The notes under the pieces were generated by a model. It saw only the letters and a list, made by a program, of their open reading frames with translations. It did not search any database and had not been told where the DNA came from. From Clostridia bacterium (GTDB lineage: Bacteria > Bacillota > Clostridia > Christensenellales > Aristaeellaceae), in NCBI GenBank assembly GCA_009776385.1, contig WRFT01000001.1, positions 1 through 30,053 on the forward strand: 30,053 nt of DNA, read 5' to 3'. This document shows positions 16,105 to 23,357 of this stretch, piece by piece; position 1 is the first letter of the stretch, and each line of letters begins with the position of its first letter. A program made the translations under genes and the position numbers.

Positions 16105-16866
16105 ATGGAAATAAAAATCGTATCATGGAATGTGAACGGGCTGCGTGCAGCCTTTGGGAAGGGATTCGCGGATGTTTACAAAGATTTAAACGCAGATTTT
16201 TTTTGTATTCAAGAAACAAAGATGGCGCCCTATCAGGCGGATGATAGGTTTTCTTTCCTTAAGGGGTATTGGAACGCCGCGGAGAAAAAAGGCTACTCGG
16301 GAACGGCCGTCTTTACCGCCAAAGAACCTCAAGGCATATGGCTGGGCATCGGCGAGGCGGATCACGATAGGGAAGGCCGTGTGATAACCCTCGCTTTCCC
16401 GGATTTTTATTTGGTTAATACCTATACGCCCAATGCGCAGCGCGGGTTGGAGCGGCTCGATTACCGTATGACATGGGAGGACGCCATGCGGGCGTACTTA
16501 ACGGCGCTTGACAAAGAAAAACCGGTCATCGTCTGCGGTGATATGAATGTGGCGCATCAAGAAATGGATATTAAAAACGCCAAGTCAAACCGCGGCAATG
16601 CCGGTTTTACGGACGAGGAACGCCATAAAATGACGGTTCTTTTGGCCTCGGGTTTCAAGGATACCTTTCGCATGCTTCATCCCGATGTGCGCGACGCGTA
16701 TACCTGGTGGTCCTATCAGCCCGGCGCCCGGGAAAGAAATGTCGGGTGGCGTATCGACTATGTGTTGGTTTCCGACAGGCTGGCCCAATGCGTACAAGAC
16801 GCCTTTATCCTGCCTGATATATGTGGCAGCGATCATTGCCCGGTGGGCGTTACAATTAAAATTTAG
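16105..16866 (+). CDS. exoA: Exodeoxyribonuclease III / AP endonuclease
   Basis: DNA repair nuclease acting at abasic sites and 3' ends. The 253 residues show the whole exonuclease III motif set: SWNVNGLRAA at the start, metal-binding Glu37 in CIQETK, YTPNAQRG, Asp146/Asn148 in CGDMNVAHQEMD, WRIDYVLVSD and the terminal Asp243-His244 in GSDHCPVGV. The frame is open to an upstream TTG at 16081, but AAGAAGG with 7-base spacing and the normal family N-terminus favour the ATG at 16105. It is probably cotranscribed with glgB. Its stop codon overlaps that of the convergent oxidoreductase gene by 4 bases. Confidence 0.95.
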   Translation: MEIKIVSWNVNGLRAAFGKGFADVYKDLNADFFCIQETKMAPYQADDRFSFLKGYWNAAEKKGYSGTAVFTAKEPQGIWLGIGEADHDREGRVITLAFPDFYLVNTYTPNAQRGLERLDYRMTWEDAMRAYLTALDKEKPVIVCGDMNVAHQEMDIKNAKSNRGNAGFTDEERHKMTVLLASGFKDTFRMLHPDVRDAYTWWSYQPGARERNVGWRIDYVLVSDRLAQCVQDAFILPDICGSDHCPVGVTIKI

Positions 16867-17948
16867 TCTTGCCGAATGATTCTATTAGCCTGCATTTGCG
16901 CGCGGACACAAAGCTCCGCGGCTTTAAACGCGTGTTCCTGCGTCATGGCGTTTTCCGTGCGGTTTATGCAATCTAAAATCAAATCCCCGAAAAACGGATA
17001 GCCCATACTACCCGCGGCGCGGTAATGCCTTTCACCATCGCCATTCACTAAAAAGACATGATCCCCGCCGTCCTGCTGCGCGGTGATATTAATATACTTG
17101 CGCATCTCGATGTAACCTTCCGTACCCAAAATAAACGTCCGCCCGTCACCCCACACGCGAAGCCCGTCGGGAGTAAACCAATCGACACGGAAGTACCCTG
17201 AGCACCCGTTATCCGTGACCAGCACCGCGTCTCCGAAATCTTCCAATTCCGGATAGGCGGGATGATGATGGTTGGCGATTTGCGCCGCTACGACGCGGGC
17301 GTCCCGCGCGCCTGTAAAGTACAGAATTTGTTCTATTTGATGACTACCGATATCGCATAAGATTCCGCCGTATTGTTCTTTTATAAAAAACCATTCGGGC
17401 CGCGCGGGCGCGTTTAGCCGGTGAGGCCCCATGCCCATCACTTGCAGTACCCTGCCAATGGCGCCTTCGTTCACAAGCTGCCCTGCCAATACGGAACCTT
17501 CCGAATGGAGACGTTCCGAGTAATATACCATGTACTTTTTACCGGTATCGGCAACGGCGTCTTTGGCTGATTGCAATTGTTCCAGCGTTGTGAGCGGCGT
17601 TTTATCCGAAAAATAATCCTTCCCGGCACGCATCACGCGAATCCCCAGGGCGCAGCGTTCGTTTGGTACTGCCGCCGAGGCAATCAGCCGCGTTTCCGGG
17701 CAGTTTAGTACCTCCTCCTCACAGGCAGCCGGCAGTGCCGAAGGATATGCTTGTATAAAACGGCGCACCTTTTCCGGGTCTTTATCGTATACGTATTTAA
17801 TTGTTCCGCCCGCTTCCGTAAGCCCCCCGCACATACCGTAGATATGCCCATGGTCCAAGGCCACGGCGGAAAATACAAATTCACCGGGCGTTACAACCGG
17901 GCACGGCTTCCCCTTCGGTGCGAAGTTCATGCCGTCTTTTCTGTCCAT
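16863..17948 (-). CDS. Gfo/Idh/MocA family NAD(P)-dependent oxidoreductase
   Basis: A 361-residue protein with an N-terminal nucleotide-binding fold and the C-terminal alpha/beta domain of this family. The usual GxGxxG is relaxed (AVALDHGHIYGMCGG). The lysine motif normally written EKP is SDKTPLTT here. The catalytic-domain motif YGGILCDIGSHQIEQ, with Asp and His, is intact, and EDFGDAVLVTDNG with GTEGYIEMRKY is typical of sugar or inositol dehydrogenase relatives. The substrate cannot be named. AGGAGG lies 8 bases before the ATG and overlaps the pyrR stop codon, so the gene is the second of a pyrR operon, although no link to pyrimidines is evident. The 3' end overlaps exoA in convergent orientation. 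Confidence 0.85.
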   Translation of the reverse strand: MDRKDGMNFAPKGKPCPVVTPGEFVFSAVALDHGHIYGMCGGLTEAGGTIKYVYDKDPEKVRRFIQAYPSALPAACEEEVLNCPETRLIASAAVPNERCALGIRVMRAGKDYFSDKTPLTTLEQLQSAKDAVADTGKKYMVYYSERLHSEGSVLAGQLVNEGAIGRVLQVMGMGPHRLNAPARPEWFFIKEQYGGILCDIGSHQIEQILYFTGARDARVVAAQIANHHHPAYPELEDFGDAVLVTDNGCSGYFRVDWFTPDGLRVWGDGRTFILGTEGYIEMRKYINITAQQDGGDHVFLVNGDGERHYRAAGSMGYPFFGDLILDCINRTENAMTQEHAFKAAELCVRAQMQANRIIRQD

Positions 17949-17960
17949 GACGCGTCCCTC

Positions 17961-18539
17961 CTATATAATGACATGGTTCTGCGCGACAAACTTATCGGGA
18001 TCTGTTTCATACAGCAAAACATCCAAACAGGCATCGTACTCGGGAACGCGCACCGCAATCAGTTCGGTTCGCCCCGTCGGCACATGACGGCCGATAAAAT
18101 CCGCATGCACGGGCAGTTCCCTGTGGCCGCGGTCGATAAGCACAGCCAGCCTGATGAGCTTAGGACGCCCCAGCGCCATCAACGCGTCCATCGCCGCGCG
18201 AGCCGTTCGGCCCGTATACAATACATCATCCACTAAGATACAGCGCCATCCGGTAATATCACCAATGCCGCTATTGCCGCCGTTATCCGGTGCATGCGGA
18301 TGCTCGGACAGGTCATCTCTGTAACGCATGGTATCTATTTCTTCCACACGTACGCGTACACCCTCAATATGGTGCATATTATCCGCCATCATATGCGCAA
18401 GCGGCATGCCGCGGCGCTTAACGCCCACCAGCATTAAATTGTCCGCGCCTCTGTTCCGTTCAAGCATTTCATAAGCCATTCGCATGAGCGTCCTTTCAAC
18501 ATTCAACTCATCCATCACAACCGACTTGAGCTGTTTCAC
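17961..18539 (-). CDS. pyrR: PyrR: pyrimidine operon regulator / uracil phosphoribosyltransferase
   Basis: Bifunctional RNA-binding attenuation regulator of pyr genes with weak uracil phosphoribosyltransferase activity. The 192 residues follow the PyrR plan: TLMRMAYEMLERN, LMLVGVKRRGMPLA, the PRPP loop CILVDDVLYTGRTARAAMDAL and the family hallmark RPKLIRLAVLIDRGHRELP. I start at GTG 18539, where GGGAGG stands 9 bases upstream and the sequence aligns with known PyrR beginnings. The frame runs open to 18713, but that would overlap yebC and cross the promoter. The leader is about 35 bases, too short for the PyrR-type attenuator. No pyr biosynthetic gene is adjacent. Confidence 0.9.
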   Translation of the reverse strand: MKQLKSVVMDELNVERTLMRMAYEMLERNRGADNLMLVGVKRRGMPLAHMMADNMHHIEGVRVRVEEIDTMRYRDDLSEHPHAPDNGGNSGIGDITGWRCILVDDVLYTGRTARAAMDALMALGRPKLIRLAVLIDRGHRELPVHADFIGRHVPTGRTELIAVRVPEYDACLDVLLYETDPDKFVAQNHVII

Positions 18540-18580
18540 TACGCGTCGCCTCCCGCTCGATGAACTTCTTACCAAGCGGT

Positions 18581-18610
18581 ATTTTATCATTCCAAAGCGC
18601 GGCGTGTAAA
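18581..18610 (-). promoter_or_regulatory. Promoter of pyrR
   Basis: Minus strand TTTACA (18610-18605), 18 bases, TAAAAT (18586-18581). The predicted start is near 18574, about 35 bases before the GTG. It is back to back with the yebC promoter. Confidence 0.5.
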
Positions 18611-18625
18611 TCCCCTTCCCTTTTA

Positions 18626-18655
18626 TTGACGTAAAGAAAGGCGCAATGCTATAAT
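18626..18655 (+). promoter_or_regulatory. Promoter of yebC
   Basis: TTGACG (18626-18631), 18 bases, then a perfect TATAAT (18650-18655). The start would be about 36 bases ahead of the yebC ATG. Confidence 0.7.
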
Positions 18656-18697
18656 CAATCGGCAGGTAAAGGAACAGGCATAGCGGGAGGCGTATCC

Positions 18698-19444
18698 ATG
18701 TCCGGTCATTCAAAATGGGCCAATATCAAGCACAGGAAGGGTAAAGCCGACGCGGAACGCGGTAAGGTTTTTACCAAAATAGGCCGCGAAATTGCCATGG
18801 CCGTGCGTGAAGGCGGGTCAGACCCCGCCACGAACGGGAAGCTGCGTGATGTTATCGCCAAGGCGAAAGCCAGTAATATGCCCAATGATAATATTTCCCG
18901 TTCCATTAAAAAATCCGCAGGTGAACTGGGCACTGTCAACTATGAAGAAATTATCTACGAAGGCTACGCGCCGGGCGGCGTGGCGGTCATCGCGGAAATC
19001 ATTACGGACAACCGCAATCGAACCGCCTCGGAGGTACGGCACTGCTTTGCAAAAAACGGCGGAAACCTGGGCACGACCGGTTCCGTCGGTTTTATGTTCG
19101 ATACAAAAGGCGTCATCGTCATCCAACGCGATCCGAAATCCGATGAGGATACGCTCATGATGGCGGCGCTTGAAGCGGGCGCGGAGGATGTGCGGGTGCT
19201 GGATGACGCCTTCGAGATTATCACGGCGCCGGATGATTTTTCACGTATACGCGAGGAACTGGATCAATCGGGCTATGCCTTTCTTTCGGCGCAAACACAG
19301 AGAGTACCGCAAAACACGGTGGACCTGCCGAATGAAGAAACATGCCTAAAGGTGATAAAACTGCTGGATATGCTGGAAGATAACGATGATGTGCAAAATG
19401 TTTACCATAACGCCAACCTGCCGGATGATGAGGCGGACGATTAA
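18698..19444 (+). CDS. yebC: YebC/PmpR family protein
   Basis: A 248-residue protein of the universal YebC family, historically called a transcriptional regulator and more recently linked to translation of difficult proline-containing stretches. The N-terminus is diagnostic: SGHSKWANIKHRKGKADAERGK, cut here to its key part SGHSKWANIKHRK, followed by FTKIGREI, NDNISRSIKK, YEGYAPGGVAV and NRTASEVRHCFAKNGG. The acidic C-terminus (NLPDDEADD) is also usual. GGGAGG precedes the ATG by 9 bases. It has its own promoter and appears monocistronic. Confidence 0.95.
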   Translation: MSGHSKWANIKHRKGKADAERGKVFTKIGREIAMAVREGGSDPATNGKLRDVIAKAKASNMPNDNISRSIKKSAGELGTVNYEEIIYEGYAPGGVAVIAEIITDNRNRTASEVRHCFAKNGGNLGTTGSVGFMFDTKGVIVIQRDPKSDEDTLMMAALEAGAEDVRVLDDAFEIITAPDDFSRIREELDQSGYAFLSAQTQRVPQNTVDLPNEETCLKVIKLLDMLEDNDDVQNVYHNANLPDDEADD

Positions 19445-19458
19445 GCTATTAAAACCAC

Positions 19459-19484
19459 CGGAATACAGGGGTTTCACTATTCCG
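19459..19484 (-). terminator. Hairpin at the end of the zinc operon
   Basis: CGGAATA and TATTCCG form a perfect 7-bp stem around a 12-base loop. Read on the minus strand it is followed by GTGG then TTTT, so it could be a weak terminator for the lipoprotein gene, whose last codons it includes. On the plus strand it has no U-tract. Confidence 0.35.
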
Positions 19485-19932
19485 CGGGAGACAAACTGTC
19501 GGCTATTAAGTAATAATTGGTTTTGCCGGGTTCTTCACGTTTTTCATATATGCCTATCAGTTCAATGTTCGTGTTGAGTGCCGGGTAATCATTGGGGTAT
19601 TTGTGGTCGCCCTTCCATATGAATTTCAATCCCGCTTGACAGCATAAAGCCTCGTCTCCCACAATCACATAGTGGTAATAGGAAGCGGTTTCTTCGTTGT
19701 ATGAAGCATAATACTGACCGGTTATTTTAATACATTTCCCTACATACTCGGCGGGGTTTTCACCGATATGGACAACTTGCGAATAAACCATAATACCGCT
19801 CATTTTACTGATATCCAAATCTATTATGCCCAAATCTGCAAAATCATCTGTTCCGTTGTCTTTTTGAGAACAGCCTGTTACCGCCATGCATACAACGCAG
19901 ATAAAAAACAGAACAACCACCGTCTTTTTCAT
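19477..19932 (-). CDS. Small lipoprotein of the zinc uptake operon
   Basis: A 151-residue protein with a lipoprotein signal: MKK, hydrophobic stretch, and lipobox VTGC with Cys21 as the lipidated residue. The mature part has the alternating strands of an OB-like barrel (EYVGKCIKITGQYYASY, then HYVIVGDEALCCQAGLKFIW, then NTNIELIGIYEK), which is my structural guess. A Cys-Cys pair sits in its centre. I recall similar lipoproteins beside znu/adc genes in Clostridia, but they have no established function. It starts 4 bases before the end of the permease's final base pairs are passed: AAGGAGG lies inside the znuB 3' end and the ATG at 19932 follows. Membership of the operon suggests a role in zinc capture or in the cell's response to zinc lack; this is inference from position. 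Confidence 0.75.
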   Translation of the reverse strand: MKKTVVVLFFICVVCMAVTGCSQKDNGTDDFADLGIIDLDISKMSGIMVYSQVVHIGENPAEYVGKCIKITGQYYASYNEETASYYHYVIVGDEALCCQAGLKFIWKGDHKYPNDYPALNTNIELIGIYEKREEPGKTNYYLIADSLSPAE

Positions 19933-19936
19933 TGGT

Positions 19937-20785
19937 TCAAGCCCTCCTTGCAATCAATCCGGCCATGCTGAATGCTAAAAAGCCCGCGATATTCACAGCC
20001 ACAATAGTAGAACCTACGGGTGTACTTGCCAGAATAGCAATGAAGATGCCAAGAAGGGCGCAAACCACGGATACAATAACCGAGCAGATGGTTACGGCCT
20101 TAAAGTTTTTGTATATCCGCATGGATGATAAGGCGGGAAATATCACCAGCGCGGAAATTAAAAGCGCGCCGACCAGGTTCATAGCCAAAACAATGACCAC
20201 TGCGATGATAACGGCAAGGATGAGGTTGTATGTTTTTGCCTTAACTCCCGTTGCCGCCATAAAATCCTCATCAAAGGTAACCGCGAAAATCTTGTGATAA
20301 AACAAAAGGAATACGGCTATCACCAATATGGAAAGAATGCCGCAAAGCCAAACTTCCGCTTCGTTTAATGTAAGAATGGATGTGGAGCCGAACAGCGTGG
20401 TGCACACATCGCCCGATAAGTTGGACGATTTGGAAAACAAATTCATTATCAAGTAGCCTATGGCCAATGTACCCACGGAAATCATGGCGATTGCCGCGTC
20501 GCCCTTGATTTTTGTGTTCTGACCGGTTCGCAAAAGCAAAACGGCACAGATGACCGTCACCGGCAGAACTAAAAGAAAGTTGTTTGTTAGGTTTAACGCC
20601 GCGGCAATCGATATCGCGCCAAACGCGACATGCGAAAGCCCGTCACCGATAAACGAAAAGCGCTTTAACACCAATGTGACACCCAAAAGCGAGGAACAAA
20701 GCGCGATGAGGACGCCTACTATCAACGCATAACGTACAAACAGATATTGAAAATTCGCCGATAATGTGGTTATTATTTCCGTCAT
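19937..20785 (-). CDS. znuB: Zinc ABC transporter permease (ABC-3 family)
   Basis: A 282-residue polytopic membrane protein, with about eight hydrophobic helices by eye, of the ABC-3 family that moves Zn or Mn. Family features are the early VLKRFSFIGDGLSHVAFG segment, the GDAAIAMISVGTLAIGYL helix and the region AMNLVGALLISALVIFPA. I begin at the ATG at 20785, which shares ATGA with the ATPase stop codon; a further ATG 18 bases upstream is less likely. The metal is assigned as zinc from the Zur-like regulator and ZnuA-type binding protein in the same operon; manganese cannot be excluded from the permease alone. Confidence 0.9.
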   Translation of the reverse strand: MTEIITTLSANFQYLFVRYALIVGVLIALCSSLLGVTLVLKRFSFIGDGLSHVAFGAISIAAALNLTNNFLLVLPVTVICAVLLLRTGQNTKIKGDAAIAMISVGTLAIGYLIMNLFSKSSNLSGDVCTTLFGSTSILTLNEAEVWLCGILSILVIAVFLLFYHKIFAVTFDEDFMAATGVKAKTYNLILAVIIAVVIVLAMNLVGALLISALVIFPALSSMRIYKNFKAVTICSVIVSVVCALLGIFIAILASTPVGSTIVAVNIAGFLAFSMAGLIARRA

Positions 20786-21495
20786 GCCGGTGCACGCCCC
20801 CATCCTGAGTATATCCGCCCCGCTTCGCTTTTAAGGTATTCGGCTGTCGTACCGAAAAACAGAGACGCATGATTGCCAATGTGCATGATATGAGAAGCGA
20901 ATTTTACGGAAGCCGCAATATCATGAGAAATCATGATGATGGTAATACCATTACTATTTAAGCTTTTTATCACATCATACATTTCAACTGTCGCTTTCGG
21001 GTCAAGCCCCGCGACCGGTTCGTCTAATAACAGTATTTTTCGTGCGGCGCATAACGCCCTTGCCAAGAGTGTCCGTTGCTGCTGCCCGCCGGATAATTCC
21101 CGATAACAATGTTTTGCGATAGGAGCGATTCCGAGCAGATTCATGTTTTCCTCCGCCATCCGTTTTTCCGCCCGGTTGTAAAACGGACGCAAGCCGCAAC
21201 GGTTTAAACAACCGGAACGGACGACCTCCCGAACAGATGCCGGGAAATCCTTTTGTACCATTGTCTGCTGCGGCAGATAACCGATATCGTTATGCGCCAA
21301 CCCGTCGCCTGTCACAATCTCACCTTTTATCGGTGATTTTAACCTGAGTATGGTTTTCATCAAGGTGCTTTTACCGGAGCCGTTTTCTCCGACGATGCAC
21401 AGGTAATCTCCCGCGTTCACATGAAAGGAAAGATCGGTAATGACGGTTTTGCCCTCATAGCCAAGGGAAAGGTTTTGACAGGCTAACTGCGGCAT
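20782..21495 (-). CDS. znuC: Zinc ABC transporter ATP-binding protein
   Basis: The 237-residue ATPase that powers the importer. Walker A GENGSGKST at 36-44, a Q-loop at YLPQQT, ABC signature LSGGQQQR at 134-141, Walker B ILLLDEP at 154-160, D-loop AGLDP and switch His in MISHD are all intact. AAAGGAG is 7 bases before the ATG. It lies 12 bases after znuA and overlaps znuB by 4 bases. Confidence 0.93.
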   Translation of the reverse strand: MPQLACQNLSLGYEGKTVITDLSFHVNAGDYLCIVGENGSGKSTLMKTILRLKSPIKGEIVTGDGLAHNDIGYLPQQTMVQKDFPASVREVVRSGCLNRCGLRPFYNRAEKRMAEENMNLLGIAPIAKHCYRELSGGQQQRTLLARALCAARKILLLDEPVAGLDPKATVEMYDVIKSLNSNGITIIMISHDIAASVKFASHIMHIGNHASLFFGTTAEYLKSEAGRIYSGWGRAPA

Positions 21496-21507
21496 ACGGT
21501 TGCTCCT

Positions 21508-22506
21508 TTATTCAAGCGCTTCTTTCAAAACGCTCAGGTTGCTCTCCATGATGGAAAGGTATGTTGCACCGTTGGATATATCATTTTTATTTACCGATTG
21601 CATGGCGTCCAACACAAGAATGGGATGATTCCCTCCCTTTGATTCTCTGACAATGGTTTCAGCTATTTTTTTATCCGAACTTTCCGTTACCATCACGTTT
21701 TTTAAACCCAACTCATTCATTTTCTCCACCAGAAAAATAATGGTTTCAAAACTGGCTTCCGTTTCGGCGGAACAACCGGCAAAAGCGGCGTAATAATTTA
21801 ACCCGTAATCGTCCGTAAGATACCGAAACGGAAATCGGTCGCCGAATAACAGCGTTTTGCCGGACTCGGGGCCCGCGGACGGTGCGGTTAACGCCGCTCG
21901 ATATTTTAAGTCCAAGGCGGATAATTGGTCTATGTATACACCGGCATTGCTTTGATAAACTTCGGCATGGCCCTTATCCAACGCGGAAAGGGCATCGGCA
22001 ATAACCGCGCAAAACACCTGCGCGTTTCGCAGTGACAACCATACATGCTCGTCCAGGCCCGATTCATGCTCGTGGTCGCCGTCATGATCTTCGTCGTCTT
22101 CATCTTCCATTCCCTCTATGGTTTCTGCGGTTTTCACCGCGTCGCCCAGCGTATCTAATAATTTGATAACAACCATTTTTTTATTTTCCGCTTGCTTGAG
22201 GACATCATCAACCCACCCGTCGGATCCCCCGCCTATGTAAATAAATAGGTCACAGACGGAAATTTTTATCATATCGTCAACCGACGGCTGGTAATTATGT
22301 AAGTCGATTCTGTTATTAAGCAGCAAGGTTAAACGGATGTTGTTAACCTTGTCACCAAGGATCTGGCGTACCCAGTCGTATTGCGGAAAATTCGTACAAA
22401 CAACGCTTATTTTAAGGTCTTTCTCCTCGGTTTTTTGCGTACATCCGCACAGTACCGTTGTCAACAGCAGAACCGTAATAAAAACAATCATTCTTGTTCG
22501 GCGCAT
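21508..22506 (-). CDS. znuA: Zinc ABC transporter substrate-binding lipoprotein
   Basis: Captures zinc outside the membrane and hands it to ZnuB. The 332 residues begin with a lipoprotein signal (LCGC, lipidated Cys22). The fold is the ZnuA/TroA type. Likely metal ligands are His70 (DLHNYQPS), His154 (LDEHVWLS) and an acidic residue near the end (Asp300 in LVLDAMQS). Between them, residues 134-154 form the acidic, His-rich loop (EDEDDEDHDGDHEHE) typical of zinc rather than manganese binders. The third His of classic ZnuA is replaced: LLFGDRFPFRYL has GDRF where HDAF is common. The start at 22506 has GGAGG 7 bases upstream; the frame runs open to 22620 inside the regulator gene but that would bury the signal peptide. 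Confidence 0.92.
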   Translation of the reverse strand: MRRTRMIVFITVLLLTTVLCGCTQKTEEKDLKISVVCTNFPQYDWVRQILGDKVNNIRLTLLLNNRIDLHNYQPSVDDMIKISVCDLFIYIGGGSDGWVDDVLKQAENKKMVVIKLLDTLGDAVKTAETIEGMEDEDDEDHDGDHEHESGLDEHVWLSLRNAQVFCAVIADALSALDKGHAEVYQSNAGVYIDQLSALDLKYRAALTAPSAGPESGKTLLFGDRFPFRYLTDDYGLNYYAAFAGCSAETEASFETIIFLVEKMNELGLKNVMVTESSDKKIAETIVRESKGGNHPILVLDAMQSVNKNDISNGATYLSIMESNLSVLKEALE

Positions 22507-22543
22507 TGACTCTCCTCCTTTCATAAATAATGGAGCATTGCCC

Positions 22544-22957
22544 TTAGGCTTTTTGCAAACAATCATCACATGTTCCGTATAAAACGGTTTTTGTCGCGTT
22601 GATATGAAAAGCGTGTTCATCTAAAACATGGCGTTCTAAATCACCCAATGCGTCACATTCCAGATGAACCAGTTCTCCGCAGCGGTCGCATTTCAAGTGT
22701 AGATGTGCGTCATCATCATCGCTTCCGATATATTGATAACAAGCGCCCGACAGGCCATCCGTAATGTATCGCCGTAACGCTCCGCTTTCAGTCAGCTTAT
22801 CAAGATGGCGATAAATAGTGGCTTTCCCAATAGGCAGGGCTTCCTTTTCAAAATATCGGATGATTTGCGCGGCGGTGACATGCGTGTTATCACGCGAAAT
22901 GATATAGTGCAGTATGGCTTCACGTTGTTTCGTGTTATATCCGGAAGGGCGCGTCAT
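22544..22957 (-). CDS. zur: Fur-family metalloregulator, probably Zur
   Basis: A 137-residue Fur-family repressor. The N-terminal winged helix (YNTKQREAILHYI, GKATIYRHLDKLTESGALRRY) is followed by the dimer domain with HLHLKCDRCGELVHLECD. The structural zinc site is two CxxC pairs, Cys90/Cys93 and Cys130/Cys133. It is the first gene of an operon with znuA, znuC and znuB, so zinc is the likely co-repressor and Zur the likely identity; sequence alone cannot rule out another Fur paralogue. GGAGG lies 7 bases ahead of the ATG. A palindrome overlapping its own promoter suggests autoregulation. Confidence 0.85.
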   Translation of the reverse strand: MTRPSGYNTKQREAILHYIISRDNTHVTAAQIIRYFEKEALPIGKATIYRHLDKLTESGALRRYITDGLSGACYQYIGSDDDDAHLHLKCDRCGELVHLECDALGDLERHVLDEHAFHINATKTVLYGTCDDCLQKA

Positions 22958-22975
22958 GTTTCCGCCTCCAAACCC

Positions 22976-22998
22976 AAAATGAAACTGCCTCTCATTTT
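22976..22998. promoter_or_regulatory. Palindromic operator candidate for Zur
   Basis: AAAATGA and TCATTTT are perfect inverted repeats separated by 9 bases. The site covers the -10 and the start region of the zur-znu promoter, where a repressor would block transcription. It does not match the Bacillus Zur box I remember (TCGTAAT-n-ATTACGA), so it may be a diverged site or an unrelated palindrome. Confidence 0.45.
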
Positions 22999-23021
22999 AA
23001 CGCAATTCAAGCAACTGTCAA
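22994..23021 (-). promoter_or_regulatory. Promoter of the zur-znuACB operon
   Basis: Minus strand: a perfect TTGACA (23021-23016), 16 bases, TAAAAT (22999-22994). All five downstream genes are spaced by 37 bases or less or overlap, so one transcript is likely. Confidence 0.65.
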
Positions 23022-23234
23022 TATGATATGGCAGAAATGAAGACTACATTGATTGACTTGAAAAGCGGTACGAGACGGTTAGCGATTGCTTGATACACAG
23101 GAATTAGCGTCATTTTTATCGAAAACAATGGTCTAGGCCGCTTATACTATTGGAAGATAGGTGATCCGTTTGTTCAACTCAAACAAACAACGGCGCGGAA
23201 ACCCTCTAGCAACCAAAGGATGCACGCCGTCTAA
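23022..23234. other. Non-coding stretch between the zinc operon and the solute-binding remnant
   Basis: With the zur promoter this makes a gap of about 400 bases before the first start codon of the next frame. It holds a lone TATACT (near 23144-23149), a possible -10 without a good -35, and a perfect 7-bp inverted repeat GTTTGTT / AACAAAC at 23168-23188 with a 7-base loop and no U-tract. A short frame from GTG 23161 (about 40 codons) ends at 23283 and shows no family resemblance. I see no RNA gene here. Confidence 0.4.
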
Positions 23235-23357
23235 ATTTTTCAACAGCCGGATTGCCTTGCTGCCATTACTTTACTCGATGGAACAATAAGTAATTTTAAA
23301 GACGGAGTCTGGCAAAGTTCTGGGAAATTTGTACTGTCTGGGCCAGCTATCCGTGAC

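Noticed and set aside
18540..18574. PyrR-type attenuator ahead of pyrR
   Set aside because: The predicted leader is about 35 bases with no terminator hairpin.
18540..18713. N-terminal extension of PyrR
   Set aside because: It would cross the pyrR promoter and overlap yebC; PyrR proteins begin at the GTG chosen.
23168..23188. Inverted repeat GTTTGTT / AACAAAC as a terminator
   Set aside because: No U-tract on either side and A+T-rich stem; kept only as a note in the gap description.
23161..23283. Small gene from GTG 23161
   Set aside because: The translation has no recognisable signal peptide or family feature and its 3' half overlaps the more coding-like frame of the solute-binding remnant.
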